Of a DNA stretch of 64,000 bases, positions 47,101-59,684 are shown one piece after another. The stretch covers positions 245,219 through 309,218 of the forward strand of contig NHZP01000052.1 in NCBI GenBank assembly GCA_003313425.1, given 5' to 3'. Each line of letters opens with the position of its first letter. The first letter of the stretch is position 1. The DNA is from Pseudopyrenochaeta lycopersici (lineage: Eukaryota > Ascomycota > Dothideomycetes > Pleosporales > Pseudopyrenochaetaceae). The notes under the pieces are model-generated. The model was not told the origin of the DNA, did no database searches, and saw nothing but the letters and a program-made list of their open reading frames with translations. The translations under genes and the position numbers were made by a program.

Positions 47101-48900
47101 TAAAGTAAAGTACTACCTAGGGAAAATAAACCTTATAGACAGCCTTTTATAAAGGATAGATTACGTATAGGAGAACCTATTACTAACCTAGTTATTACCT
47201 ACCTTATAGAATAAACTACTAGTAAGAGTAAAGTATAGTAGAGTAAGAGGATCTATAACTAGGCTTAGCTTAGTAGGCGCGTATAAAACATACGTTACTA
47301 TAGTTTGTAGAACTATAAAGGTCCCTACTGCTAGCGCTATAGAATATATACTATACGTGCTACGCTTACTAGCTAGAGTATTAGTTAGTAGCGAACCTGC
47401 GATAGTAGAGTCTAAAACGTAGATAGAGACCTTATACTAACTATAGTAAGGGGACGCCTTTACTTAGTAGTAGATTATAGACTCTACGCGCGTAGAACGT
47501 ACTTAAAGTAGTAAAGGGGCGCCTATTTAGCGTCTTAATAAAAGAAAAGTCTTAAGATATAATAGTAGAATATATATTCTAGAAGAACTAGCTATTAAGT
47601 AAGAGATTTTATTTTAAAACTATAACACGTGTATAGTAGGCTACTTTAGCGTACGTAGAACGCTTAAGCTAATTAGAAGGCTATACTATTAGCTAACGCT
47701 TAGTTATAATATTTAGGAGTACGTAAGAACGTGTGCTGTTTACTAAAGGAGTAAAGCTCTAAGGTATAGTTAATATAGAAAGCTAGTACTTCTACTAGTT
47801 CCTAGAGATATATTTAAGGAAGTTATACTAGACTTTATTTCTAAGTTACTCTTAGTAAAGAATAGTTTAGGTTACGTGCTTAATATAATCTTTGTAATTA
47901 TTAATTACTTTTTAAAGATAGCGCTCTATATACCTAATTTAAAGATATAAGACGTAAAATAGTTTATAAAAGCTTACTTTAACTATATAATTTTAAAGTT
48001 TAGAGTATAGAAAGGTATTGTATTAGATAGAGGCTCTATCTTTACCTCTAACTTTTAGGCAGAGATTTACTACTAACTACAGGTAAAGCGTAAGCTAAGC
48101 ACAGCTTTCTATCTACAGACAGATAGGCAAATAGAACGCTAGAATTAAACGCTTAAATAGTACCTTTAAGTCTTTATATTAGTAGCTTAGGACAACTAGG
48201 TTAAGCTTTTAAGTACAGCTTAATTTGCGTACAATAATTTAGTCTATAAGTTAATAAAATTAACTCCTTTCTATACTATATATAGTAAGCACCTACTAGT
48301 TACCTTACCTCCTAAAGATAGTAGGCTAGAGAGGGAGATGCCTAATATAATAGACAGAGTTAAGCGTATATACAGCGTAAGGACCGCGCTTATAGAATAC
48401 TTATAAAAAGTATAAGAGTATTAAAGCTAATATTATAATAAAAAGTATAAAGATAAAGTATTCTGCTAAGGAGATCTTATATTACTTAGTACTAAGTATA
48501 TTAACTTAACCTACTAACTAAATAAAAAGTTATCTAGTAAGTTTATTAGACCCTTTAGAGTATAAGAAGTAGTTAGAACGCAGGTATATCGCTTAATTCT
48601 ACTACCTTACTACCGCATTTATAACGTATTCTATATCTTACTCCTTAAATACTAGAAATCCTAGCAGGAAGAAGAGGAAAATACCTAGCTACCTAATATT
48701 ACTCTTAAAGAAGAGGAAGTCTAGGAAGTTAAAAAGATCCTAAGTAAACGTATAAAGAAGAGCTAACTATAGTACTAGCTAAGGTAGAAAGGTTATAATA
48801 AAACTTAGGATACTTAGACTCTAGTATTAGATTTTAAAAACATAGATAACCTAGTTTAAGAGTTTAAATAAGAGGGAAGAGCTACGCGCTTAAGAAAGAG
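44141..48900 (+). pseudogene. Gypsy-2 gag-pol remnant
   Basis: A second Ty3/Gypsy relic, different in sequence from Gypsy-1. The RT region shows KKDRKLCLYINY*GLNA at about 46,031-46,078 and a catalytic box YFNKILIY at about 46,353 (both Asp lost). Integrase carries VIINYFLKIALYI at about 47,895, where VIVDxFSKMALYI is expected. The chromodomain-proximal KLSSKFIRPFRV motif is at about 48,529. A former zinc knuckle near 45,115 has Tyr for Cys. Many TAG/TAA codons are consistent with RIP. LTR limits are not established. Confidence 0.8.
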
Positions 48901-49376
48901 AAAGAAAGTATAAGCTACGTAACTAAAGCGCTAAGGAGAAGTAAGTCTAAGAAAGAAAAGTAGAATTTATTATTATAGCCTTAGGCTTATAGGTATCTAT
49001 AAGAAGTAAAAGAAAAACTCTAAAAAATACTAAAACTACCTAACCCTTATTACTCACGCCGCACCTAATCTCTTTCCTAGCCTTACCTGCGCTTAAGGCG
49101 CTACTAGCACCCCCTACTCGCTACTATTACTACCCTTACTACTACTACCTTCTCTACCCTCTCCCTTATTACTACTCTCGCCGTCGCTGCTATCTAGGTT
49201 ATTATTAGTATTATTCTATAAAGATATTAGCTTACGCCCTAGATGCGAGCGACCTATCTATATACTATGTAAGCCGCGTGGCCTACAAGCTGCTCTAAAG
49301 CAGCAGTAATCCTACGTTATTTAACTAGGATTAGCCCTAGGAACTAGGGTAAGGTAGTAGGTACTTAGGTAGCAAC
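48901..49376. other. tail of Gypsy-2, no clear gene
   Basis: Simple C/T-rich sequence (CTACTATTACTACCC runs) and a moderately preserved GC patch near 49,240-49,340. Possibly untranslated 3' region of Gypsy-2. Confidence 0.4.
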
Positions 49377-51099
49377 TGTCAGGCTATAGCGCTGCGGGCG
49401 CTAACAGCTGAGGTTCAAGGACTGCAGGCCAAGAACTAAGCGCTGAGAGCCGCTGGCTGGCTACCAGTACGCAGGGTTGCCGTTTTACTAAGTAATAGTA
49501 ATTACTATTACTAGGTACCGTTAGTAATTACTATTACTTAGTAATTAGTAATTACTATTTAGAATTTTTGTAATAGTAATAGTAATTACTATTACTATAA
49601 GCAATTAGTAATAGTAATTACTATTACTTAGTAATTAGTAATTACTAAATAGTAAATAGTAATTACTAATTCTAAAAATAGATTATAGCTTATATATAAT
49701 CTATAGTATAAGTATATAGTAATATTTAATAGTATAAACCTATACTATTAGCATAGAAGTTTCTAGTTTTAGTACTTAGTTCGTAAAAGTAAGGTTAATT
49801 CTTTATAGTAATTACAATCACTAGTCTATAAAAATAATTACTAGTACTTACTCTATAAATTTATAGTAGTACTAAAACCTAATAAGAAAGAAGTTAAATT
49901 TTATTCTAGCTTTTAATATTAACTCTACTTTCTTATTTTTATTAAGCTTTATATATAACTATATATATAGTAAATAATCTAAATAAATATAATTATAAAG
50001 TTTTAATTAGTAATAATAATTACTATTACTAGTAAAATAATAACCTTAAGTTATTAAAGTTTTTAAAGTTTTTAACGTTCTTAACAACCTTAATAAACTT
50101 AACAATTTAATATATTATATTATATATAATACTACTACTAAAGCTATATTATTTACTAATAATAGTAATAGTAATTACTATTACTAATAAAGTAGTAACT
50201 CTAATAAAGTATTATAAGTATTATAAAACTAATTTTAAAATGTAGTTTAGTATATTTTTAATTATTTACTAATTTAGTTCTTTAAGAAAGTATTTTATAT
50301 TATACTACTTATATAAAATATTTAGTTATCTAAATAAATATAACTTTTTAGCTGTAAAAGAAGAGTTTATTAGAGACATTTTATATTTTTTAGATAGTTT
50401 AAATATCTATAATAAGATATTTTATAGTATAGAGGAGTTAAAAGCTATTAAAACATATTCTAGTTTATATATAGACTTTATTAGTTCTAATTTAAAAGAC
50501 CTAGAGCATTTAGAGTCTATAGTTAAAATAGGATAATAGTAGAGTATATACAACTTTTACTAAAAAAAAAGAAAAAAAAACTTGTAAAGTAATATAAAAT
50601 TAAAAAAATATAATTAGTTAGTTAGTTATTTAGTTAAAAATATATGTATATATATATATATTTCTTTAAAACTATCAGAAGTAAATAATTATCTACGTTT
50701 ATGTATATAGCATTATCTTAAATTTACTTACTATATAATAAGCTAGCTAGTAAAATATCTTAAAAACTATTATTTATATATTTCTATTTTTAGTAATAGT
50801 AATTACTTAGTAATTACTAAGTAATTACTATTAGACTTTTAGTAATTACTATAGTAATTACTAAGTACCTTTAGTAATAGTAATTACTATTACTATGTAC
50901 CTTTAGTAATTAGTAATTACTTTTACTTAGTAATTACTATAGTAATTACTAGTAATTACTAAGTAATTACTATTACTAAAAAACGGCAACCCTGGCAGTA
51001 CGACATTAAGTACTATTCTACTCAGCTTGATCTGCACTTAGCAGATCATTGTTACCTTTTGGTTGTCTAGCGCAGTGGGAGTAGACCTGTGTCCTGACA
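49377..51099 (+). repeat. candidate LTR split by MITE N2
   Basis: TGTCAGGCTATAGC at 49,377 and GTGTCCTGACA ending at 51,099 form TG...CA ends with a short inverted TGTCAGG/CCTGACA. Without N2 and its duplication it is about 192 bp and little mutated. The outer 5-mers (GCAAC, TTCTC) do not match, so it is not a clean solo LTR; it could be the 3' LTR of Gypsy-2 or the 5' LTR of a degraded element to its right. Confidence 0.4.
49472..50994 (+). mobile_element. hAT MITE, family 3 copy N2
   Basis: Starts CAGGGTTGCCGTTTTACTAAG and ends AAAAAACGGCAACCCTG; inverted relative to N1 and N3. Flanks CCAGTACG and GCAGTACG agree at 7 of 8 positions, so the duplication has one change. 1,523 bp. Carries the accessory last exon on the plus strand (about 50,279-50,536, TAA at 50,534). 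Confidence 0.9.
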
Positions 51100-54000
51100 T
51101 TCTCCTTATTAGTTAGTTACTAGTTAGAATCTAGTACTTCTAATTAAACTTACTCTTCTAATATAGCAGATATTACTATTTAGATAAGTAATATTAAGAG
51201 GCTAGTTATTAGCAGTATAAGCTATACAGCTAGATTTAAGAGATTAATTTCTTAAGGACGCAGTGTTAAGAACTAAGCGCCTATAACGCGAAAAGAAGGA
51301 ATATTAGGATAATTATAGGGAGATTTGTTAAGAAAAAATTAAAGATAATAACTTTATACTAATATAGGACTTAGCTAGATACATTAATATATTAAGAGAT
51401 AAGAAGCTTATAAGCAGATAGCTAGGACTATATAAAGTCTTTTATACTAACTAGAATAAAAGTAACTATTAACTTATAGACCTTAATAGCACGCGATTTA
51501 GAAACACTACCCTAGGATAGAGACTTAAACTGTAGGTACCTTAAGATAAAAGCGAGGTTGCTTAGGAGTATTAAGGTCGCGCAAAGTTATAGGATCTATT
51601 GTTATAGGATGCTAAAGCTAACTTTTTACTACCGCCTGCTTAATCTAATAACTCTTAAGATAATAAGTTTATAGTTATTAAGAATCCTAACTAAGACATA
51701 ATTTAGTTATAAGAGAAAGAGAATAATCCTCCTATAAACTTAGATTTATCTAAGGATACAACACAGCTAACTACGCGCAGCTATCCTGTTATTATACTAA
51801 GATCTTTAACAGAGACTAAGAGATAATAATATATTTAAATACCTAAGTTAGAAATTAATTCTAACTTAGAAGATAAGCTTACTTAAGCCTAGGGGACGGG
51901 CTTTTATCTTAAAGCAGGGGAGGGGCTGTATTTCCTTTATTAAATTTTCGCATATTTTTACATATTTAGTATTAGACACACGCAGCGTAACCTCCTAGGT
52001 ATATAAAAATAAGTTAAAATTAAACAAAATATTATTTAGAGTTGCTAGGAGGTTAATCTCCTAGTTACGCGATTAAAAATAGTAGAGAAACTAGGGTGTT
52101 AAAGAGTCTAGCTAATTAGTAATTGCTAGGTAAGCTTAGTAAGACTTACTAAAATCTAATTAGCTAGATAACTTAATATCTACGCTAATAGTAGTAACGT
52201 AACTACAAGATTACAGAGCGATAATTTAAAGATATAGAATTAATTAAAGGAGGTAGAAGATAAGATAATTAATATTTTTAAGTGTAAAGGTGAGTTAATA
52301 GCTGCGTTTAGCAGTAAGATAAGACCTGCTTAGGAAACGTTCCTAAGTAGCTAACTCTTAAGAGGACCTGCTATACTAGCTAATTAGGTAATAGGAAGGA
52401 GTTAAAATAATAGTAACTTTACTTTTTGCTACGTTAACGAGCCTTAGCGGGGCTTTTAAGTAAAGTTAGGGAGGGAAAGATACCTTCTACTACTTAAACC
52501 CCCTCTAAATCTTAAGCCTGTAGTTAATCCTATAAGGCCTAAGTTTCTCTTTCTTACTTCTTATTACTATCTATTAAAACTTTCTAAGGTAAATATATAA
52601 GTGCCTGTTAGGTATAAACTTTAAGCAATATTATAGCTGCCTTAGACACCTAAACAGCCTAGGAAGCGTCTACCCCTACTATTAAACCTAAATCCTTAAC
52701 TAACTATAACTATAATTAAGCCTGCGCTAATAGAGATTATGTAATTTACTAGTAAAGAAGCTATTAAAGACTATAGAACTAAGCTTAAGCGTTATAGTAA
52801 TATTAAAGTCACTTAGCACGCAGGGATTATAGTAGATACTTAGGTTTAAAGCTTACTATAAGTCTCGCCTGTTAAATAGAAGGGTATAGTAAATAATTAG
52901 ATAGTAGTCTTAGTAACTTACTTTAATAAGACTTTAACTCTTATTATCGCGACTAGAGAATTTCTAAAAGGAAGACTAAGCCTAATATTATAGTATAGAG
53001 GTATTACTACTTTTAAGTAGTAATATCTTATACTTAAGGATATAGACACTTATAAGAAGAAGAGGAAAAAGGAGATAGAGAGCGCGTTTACCTATCTAGA
53101 CGAACACTATTAGTATGTACTAAGGTAGGTTCTTATTCTATATTCTGTTTAGGTAGTGTACTTATACTCTAGTATAATAGTAGTCTAATAGTTACTACGC
53201 AGGACCTTACTAGATAACCTTACTCCCTTCCTTAATACAGCTCTTTACTATTAACAATAATCTGTAAGGAGGAGGTAGGATAGATTTATTAATATTACTA
53301 ACTAAGAAGAAGTACATTAGTAGATAGCTAATATACCTGCTTAGATAAAGAAGTATTATAAGGATAGTAACGCTAAGTTACGTAGTATTATTAATAAGTA
53401 TAAGATGCCTGCCTCTAAGATTATAGCTAATAATATAGACACGCGCTCTAGATAAGGGTACCTTAACTAGATGTTCTAGATAGAGGTAATTAAATAGTAT
53501 AGAAAGTAATTACATGCAGGGATAAAGCTTCCTCTAAATATGCCTATTCTACCTAAGTAGCTGTAGGAGAATTATTTTAGGTATTATAAGTAGACTAAGT
53601 TACTTTTTTCTGCTGCTAGTAATAGTAAGAATAATTCTACAACTAAGGCTAGCGTCTAGATAATAGCCTTAGTAATAACTACCTCTAAACGTGCTAGAAG
53701 CTAAAGCTTTACTACTTTATTAAATATTAGAGGGCGTACGTAAGTTATTAAACCTTCTAGTCTTAGTTATTAACGTATAAGCAAAGAATTTAGAAGTAAT
53801 ATCTAGAATAAGCTAGAGAAGCTAGGCGAGCCTTAAACAGATAGGCTGTCTATTACAGCTAAAAGTATTTAAGAAATCTAGCTAGAAGAATAACGTTTAA
53901 GAGGAAATAGGCGCACTTAATAATAAGTTAAGGCAGTAGAGGCCTTTTAAGAGAAATTCTGTCTTAGGCAGCGTTAGAGATTTCTCTCTACGCAGCCTCT

Positions 54001-54366
54001 TACTCTAGATAAGATTTACGTAAGAGACTTAGAGTTAGTAAGGTAGTTACGCGAAGAGTTAGAAATACTGCTAGTAATACTTAATAATAGTATTAACGTT
54101 TAAGACTTAATTAAAGAAGACATCTTGCTTAAAACTAGTATTATAGTAAAATTGCGTAAGAGATGTAACTATATAAATAAACAGTCTGCTCTAGTTAAGA
54201 TAACCGCGTTACTTACGTCTAAGAAGTTAAATAATAGTAAGCGCGTTTAGCTAATTAATACCTAGTATTAAGAGTGTGTAAATTTTAGTACTCTTAAGGA
54301 TAGGCAGGGTAGTTAGGTATTTAACTATTACAAGGTGTGCTAGTAACATTACTATTACGTAGCTAG
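51100..54366 (+). pseudogene. unidentified degraded coding region
   Basis: If TAG/TAA are read as former CAG/CAA/TGG codons, long plus-strand stretches stay in one register and give protein-like sequence. Examples are DNNFILI near 51,345, YKKKRKKEIESAFTYLDEHY near 53,051, and KLRSIINKYKMPASKIIANN near 53,376. A Gln/Lys/Arg-rich part lies at 53,800-54,000 and another at 54,200-54,340. I see no RT, integrase, DDE or helicase motif, so the family is unknown. It stops at the LTR of Gypsy-3. It may be the gag or transposase of a separate element. Confidence 0.45.
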
Positions 54367-54672
54367 TGTCAGGACTAGTTCTATATGGTTATAGCCTGGT
54401 CCTCAGGGTTGTTGGGGTCAGATGGGCATAAAGGAGTTCAATAAGGGATAATAGGGTTGCATTAGTGACTAGAAGGATCGCTGCCGTACAGGCAGGATCC
54501 TGAGAGGCTTTTATGTTCCCCTTACCCCGCACCTAGGACTAATCAGGCTAAAGGAGGTCAACCCCGCCTTTAATAGCCCTAATCTAGCCTATTGTAGGCT
54601 AAACTAGCTAAGTATGCCTCAGGTACACTAGACTCGTCAGCCAGTCTAGTTAGGTGTTATTAGCTCCTAACA
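54367..54672 (-). repeat. 3' LTR of Gypsy-3
   Basis: On the minus strand it starts TGTTAGGAGC and ends GTCCTGACA (306 bp). A polypurine tract AAGAGGGGGGATAA (54,673-54,686) lies immediately inside. Much of it is GC-rich and little mutated compared with the internal region. Confidence 0.8.
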
Positions 54673-54999
54673 TTATCCCCCCTCTTAGATAAAGACGTCT
54701 TGTCTCGTCCTAAGAAGATAGCTATGTAACTTAGTTATCCCTTATAAGAGCTATATTAGCGCAACCTAGCTAAATATAGTATATATAAGGGTAAAAGAGG
54801 GTTATAATTAGTAAATAGGCGTAGTACCCTATACTACTAGGTAATCTATAAGTAAACTTAGGTAAGAGAAGGTTCTAGACTTTTAATTAAGTATAGACCT
54901 TCCGCACGGACTATAGGTATATAAGGCCTATATCCTCCCTCTTTCTTATACTCTACTCCTATTTTAAAGATTTTTTAGTAAGTCCCTCCTTAGCTAAAT

Positions 55000-56290
55000 C
55001 TATACAGATCCCCTTAATTTACTATAGTTTAGGCTATATTAGGCTAATTTATCTTAATAAGGCCTAAAAGACTGCAGAAGAGGGTAAGTTTATCTAGAAT
55101 ACGGCTAACCTAACTATTTTAGAGCTAGTTATAGGTATTCTGTCCTGCTCTAGCCTATATTTAGCTTAATCTTTTCTTTTCTTACTTAGTCTAGACTATT
55201 TTAGCCTAATTTAGTATAATAGTTACTACAGATTATTAGCGTCGCCTAGAAGACTTCTCTACTACTAGAGTAGCTACTATCTTACCTTATATTTAATATA
55301 TTACTGCTTAGGCTAAGGGTTCTTCTAATTCTTACTGTATTTTCTTACCTACTACCTGTCTTTAGGCGTTTCTTTATACTAAGGAGCATTAATATAAGCA
55401 GTGTAAGCGTTACTACTCTACTTCTGCTAATTACTTTACAATAAGTACTATTTCTAGCTTAAAATAGGCTGTAACTAGCTAGATTAGGCTAGATTAGCTA
55501 ATTCTAGGTCGTAGGTGCCTAAAGATAATAACTTTTATAAGCTCTTAGTTATTATTAGCTAATATTCCTGTATTACCTTTAGAAAGAGCCCTCCTCTCCC
55601 TAGACTAGGCCGCACTACCCTATTATTAGCTAATAATACCTAGATTGCTATTAAGGAGGCTAGGCGTGACCTTATAGATCCTTATAATAAACTTATTACC
55701 TCTATCTACTAGTAAGTAGCTGTCTTTAGCCTATTCTAGGCTAAACTTAGAGAGGAAGAGGGTATAGCTAATATATTTCTAGCCTATACTACCTATATTC
55801 TAATAGCTATACTTTTTATAGTAGTACTTTATTAGATCTAAAGACTATAAGTACTTCTATGTACTCTAAGGGCTGTTCTAGGGTAAAAGACACTATTATT
55901 ACTAAGAATATAGCTTAGAAGCGCAAATTAGAGGAGGTTCTTAGTAAGGAGGCTAACTTTACGCCTTCTAAGGCTGTAAGTGCCCCTGTTTAGGCTAAAA
56001 TAGCCTAATTTAGCCTTTACTAACTTAATCTTTTCTAGAAAAAGCAGAACGTTTATATTACTACTATTAAAGGCCCTTAAACTACTTATTAGATTCGCGA
56101 TTATTACTAAAAGCTTACTAAACTCTCTAATAAGAAGGCTGCGGCCCTAAAGGAGCTAAACCAGGCTAGAAAGGCCTTAAATAGCGCTAAAACTGCTACT
56201 ACTAAGGAAAAATAGCAGACTAAGGTAGATAATTAGAAGGCTATTATTAAGGCAGCTTAAGCTAAACTTAATAAGCTTATTAATAAGTAA
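55000..56290 (+). pseudogene. antisense coding remnant near the 3' LTR of Gypsy-3
   Basis: On the strand opposite to pol, about 55,919-56,290 keeps one register with TAA/TAG at expected Gln/Trp sites: KLEEVLSKEANFTPSKAV, NVYITTIKGP, KLTKLSNKKAAALKELNQAR and KALNSAKTATTKEK. The end is Lys/Ala/Gln-rich and probably coiled. A Cys-rich patch upstream (YKQCKRYY near 55,395) may belong to it. Position and direction mirror the antisense remnant of Gypsy-1. Family unknown. Confidence 0.45.
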
Positions 56291-56462
56291 TTTTAGCTAT
56301 AATCTAGTTAATTAGAGTATAATAGGCTAGAATAGTATAGAGAACTAGCTTAGTTCAGCATAAAAATAGTAGTTTCAGTTATCTAGCGTTCAGTCTAGGT
56401 GTATTTTTAGATTTAATACCCCCTTTTCTAGCCTTTAGTAGCCCTTCTTCTACCTCTTATAG

Positions 56463-57369
56463 CAGTGATGGGCAAAAATAGTAATTATAGTAAAATAGTA
56501 ATTACTATTTCTTAAAAAGTAAAAGAATAACTTATAACATATATAAAAGGCTCTATATTATAGTTAGTATACTACCTCTTAAACTTCTAAGATATAGTAG
56601 TACTATTTAAAACTAGTATATAAAAGAAGTTTATTTAAAAAATTTCTATTTTCTATCTACTTATATATTTTTATATTTATATATATTATACTAATATATA
56701 CTAGATTTAATTAGGTACTTTACTAGTACTACTTATTATAGTTATAAAGAGATACGCCGAAGAAAACAGCTAATAACTAGTAGTATATATACTACTTTTT
56801 ATAAAAAATATTTCTTTAGGAGTAATATCTTTTTCTTAGGTACTTTAAATTATTTTAATAATATATCTTACTTAAAGGAAGAAAAGAAGCTTTTAATAAA
56901 ATTAAGTTAAAAGAAAGAAATTTATTTAAAGAGTTTATAGATTCTCCTTTAGAAGAAATAGCCTTTTAAAATAGTTTTATAGATAGCTAGTATTTTATTA
57001 AGACTTAGCTATATTATTATTAAGATTTTACTTAATATAATAAGTTAGATTTAGTAGTAATATAATAATTAAGTAGTTTTTATAGTTTTATTAAGGTTAT
57101 ATAGAATTAATTTTACAGTATATTATATATAAAGATAGTTCATATTCCTACTATAATAAGCTATTAAATAAGTAGAAAGATATAATAGATGTATTCCAAT
57201 TTTTATTTTTATTTACTATTCATAGTTTACTAGTAATTACTATTTTGTTTACTATTTTACTATTAATAGTAATTACTATTTCAAAAAATAGTAATTACTA
57301 TTAAAATAGTAATAGTAAACTAGTAAAATAGTAAAGTAAATAGTAATTACTAGTAAATATCCATCACTG
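56463..57369 (-). mobile_element. deletion derivative of the 6.46-kb hAT element
   Basis: Ends CAGTGATGGGCAAAAATAG and ...TAAATATCCATCACTG, the same two distinct termini as the 34,231 element but in the opposite orientation. Perfect 8-bp duplication TCTTATAG. 907 bp: it joins the outer parts of the parent and keeps the accessory last exon (about 56,707-57,000, with frame-breaking changes) but none of the transposase core. Confidence 0.92.
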
Positions 57370-57397
57370 TCTTATAGTATCTTAATAGTATTTAGGG

Positions 57398-59063
57398 CAG
57401 GGTTGCCGTTTTTTAGTAATAGTAATTACTTAGTAATTACTAGTAATTACTATAGTAATTACTAAGTAAAAGTAATTACTAATTACTAAGGGTACATAGT
57501 AATAGTAATTACTATTACTAAAGGTACTTAGTAATTACTATAGTAATTACTAAGTAATTACTATTACTAAAAATAGAAATTTATAATTAATAGTATTTAA
57601 GATATTTTACTAGCTAGCTTATTATATAGGAATTAAATTTAAGATAATACTATATAAATAAACGTAGATAATTATTTACTTCTAATAGTTTTAATAAAAT
57701 ATATATATCTATACATATATTTTCAACTAAATAACTAACTAACTAATTATATTTTTTAAATTTTATATTACTTTACAAGTTTTTTTTCTTTTTTTTTAGT
57801 AAAAGTTATATATACTCTACTATTATCCTATTTTAACGATAGACTCTAAATACTCTAGGTCTTTTAAATTAGAACTAATAAAGTCTATATATAAACTAGA
57901 ATATTTTTTAATAGCTTTTACCTCCTCTATAGTATAAAATATCTTATTACAGATATTTAAACTATCTAAAAATATAAAATGTCTCTAATAAACTCTTCTT
58001 TTATAGCCAAAAAGTTATATTTATTTAGATACCTAAATATTTATATAAGTAGTAGAATATAAAATACTTTCTTAAAGAACTAAATTAGTAAATAATTAAA
58101 ATTATACTAAACTATATTTTAAAATTAGTTTTATAATACTTATAATACTTTATTAGAGTTACTACTTTGTAGGTAATAGTAATTACTATTACTATTATTA
58201 GTAAATAGAATAGCTTTAGCAGTAGTATTATATATAATATAATATATTAAATTGTTAAGGTTATTAAGGTTGTTAAGGTTATTAAGGTTGTTAAGGTTAT
58301 TAAGGTTGTTAAGGTTATTAAGGTTGTTAAGGTTATTAAGGTTGTTAAGGTTATTAAGGTTGTTAAGGTTATTAAGGTTGTTACGGTTATTAAGGTTGTT
58401 AAGGTTATTAAGGTTGTTACGGTTATTAAGGTTGTTAAGGTTATTAAGGTTGTTTAAGGTTGTTAAGGAAACGTTAAAAACTTTAAAAACTTTAATAACT
58501 TAAGGTTATTATTTTACTAGCAATAGTAATTACTATTACTAATTAAAACTTTATAATTATATTTATTTAGATTATTTACTATATATATAGTTATATATAA
58601 AGCTTAATAAAAATAAGAAAGTATAGTTAATATTAAAAGCTAGAATAAAATTTAACTTTTTTCTTATTAGGTTTTAGTACTACTATAAAGAATTAATCTT
58701 ACTTTTAAGAACTAAGTACGAAAACTAGAAACTTCTATACTAATAGTATAGGTTTATACTATTAAATATTACTATATACTTATACTATAGATTATATAAG
58801 CTTTTAAGCTATATTCTATTTTTAGAATTAGTAATTACTATTTACTATTTAGTAATTACTAATTACTAAGTAATAGTAATTACTATTACTATAAGCAATT
58901 AGTAATAGTAATTACTATTACTATTACTATAAGCAATTAGTAATAGTAATTACTATTACTATTACAAAAATTCTAAATAGTAATTACTAATTACTAAGTA
59001 ATAGTAATTACTAACAGTACCTAGTAATAGTAATTACTATTACTTAGTAAAACGGCAACCCTG
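57398..59063 (-). mobile_element. hAT MITE, family 3 copy N3
   Basis: CAGGGTTGCCGTTTTTTAG to ...AAAACGGCAACCCTG, with perfect 8-bp duplication ATTTAGGG. 1,666 bp, same orientation as N1. The accessory exon is frameshifted by loss of one A near 57,972. It carries the expanded 18-bp minisatellite and a tripled terminal block near 58,870-58,970. Confidence 0.92.
58254..58468 (+). repeat. 18-bp minisatellite inside N3
   Basis: About twelve copies of GGTTATTAAGGTTGTTAA, with occasional ACGG variants. N1 and N2 have only one or two imperfect units at the same place. The plus-strand Leu-Arg-rich frame across it is an artefact of the repeat. Confidence 0.92.
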
Positions 59064-59684
59064 ATTTAGGGTAATGTAAGCTCTTCTAGCTTAGAAGGGG
59101 CCTATTTAGCCTACTAGATACTTTATAAGGCATAATATACTATATATCCCTAAGATTACCCTAGATTACGTCTTTCTAGGCTATAATAGGCTAAGTAATA
59201 GGCATATAAGAGATACTTTCCTAGGCTAGTAGTTATAGCGCTATTAAATACTTTAAAAAAAAACCTTATAGGAAAAATTATAAGGTGAAGGTAGCTAAGT
59301 TTTCCTTTTCTTAGTATCTCTAGCATTATTCCTTCTTAACTATTCTCCCCCTTTTTTACTTATCGTCTGCGATAACTTAGGGCATCCTCTATTAATCTAC
59401 GCCTTTTTATACTAGTTTAGGTCCTAATAGGGCTCTAGGTCCTCTTCTAGAATACTTTAAGCGTATTACTAGAAATATTAGTTACTACCTCCTAAGTATT
59501 ATCTTTATTAGGGTAGTTTTTCTATTTAATTAGGTATTCCTATTAGCCTTTTTAGTTGCGCTTATAATTAACTATTCTTTCTACTTTATAGATATTATTA
59601 CTATAGGTATAGAGAGTGTCTATAGGTAGATCTTTAAGGTGTTATATTAAACCCTTTTTAATGTATAGGTCTAATAGTAAGGCG
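59064..59684 (-). pseudogene. Gypsy-3 pol end / untranslated part
   Basis: Degraded sequence between two hAT insertions, continuing the Gypsy-3 internal region. No specific motif could be placed here. Confidence 0.4.

Noticed and set aside
51100..54366. Giant Starship-type mobile element cargo or captain gene
   Set aside because: No tyrosine-recombinase motif could be identified in the degraded frame, and the neighbourhood is explained by ordinary LTR and hAT elements.
58252..58503. Leucine-arginine repeat protein
   Set aside because: Translation of the 18-bp minisatellite; no start context or homologues in sister MITEs.
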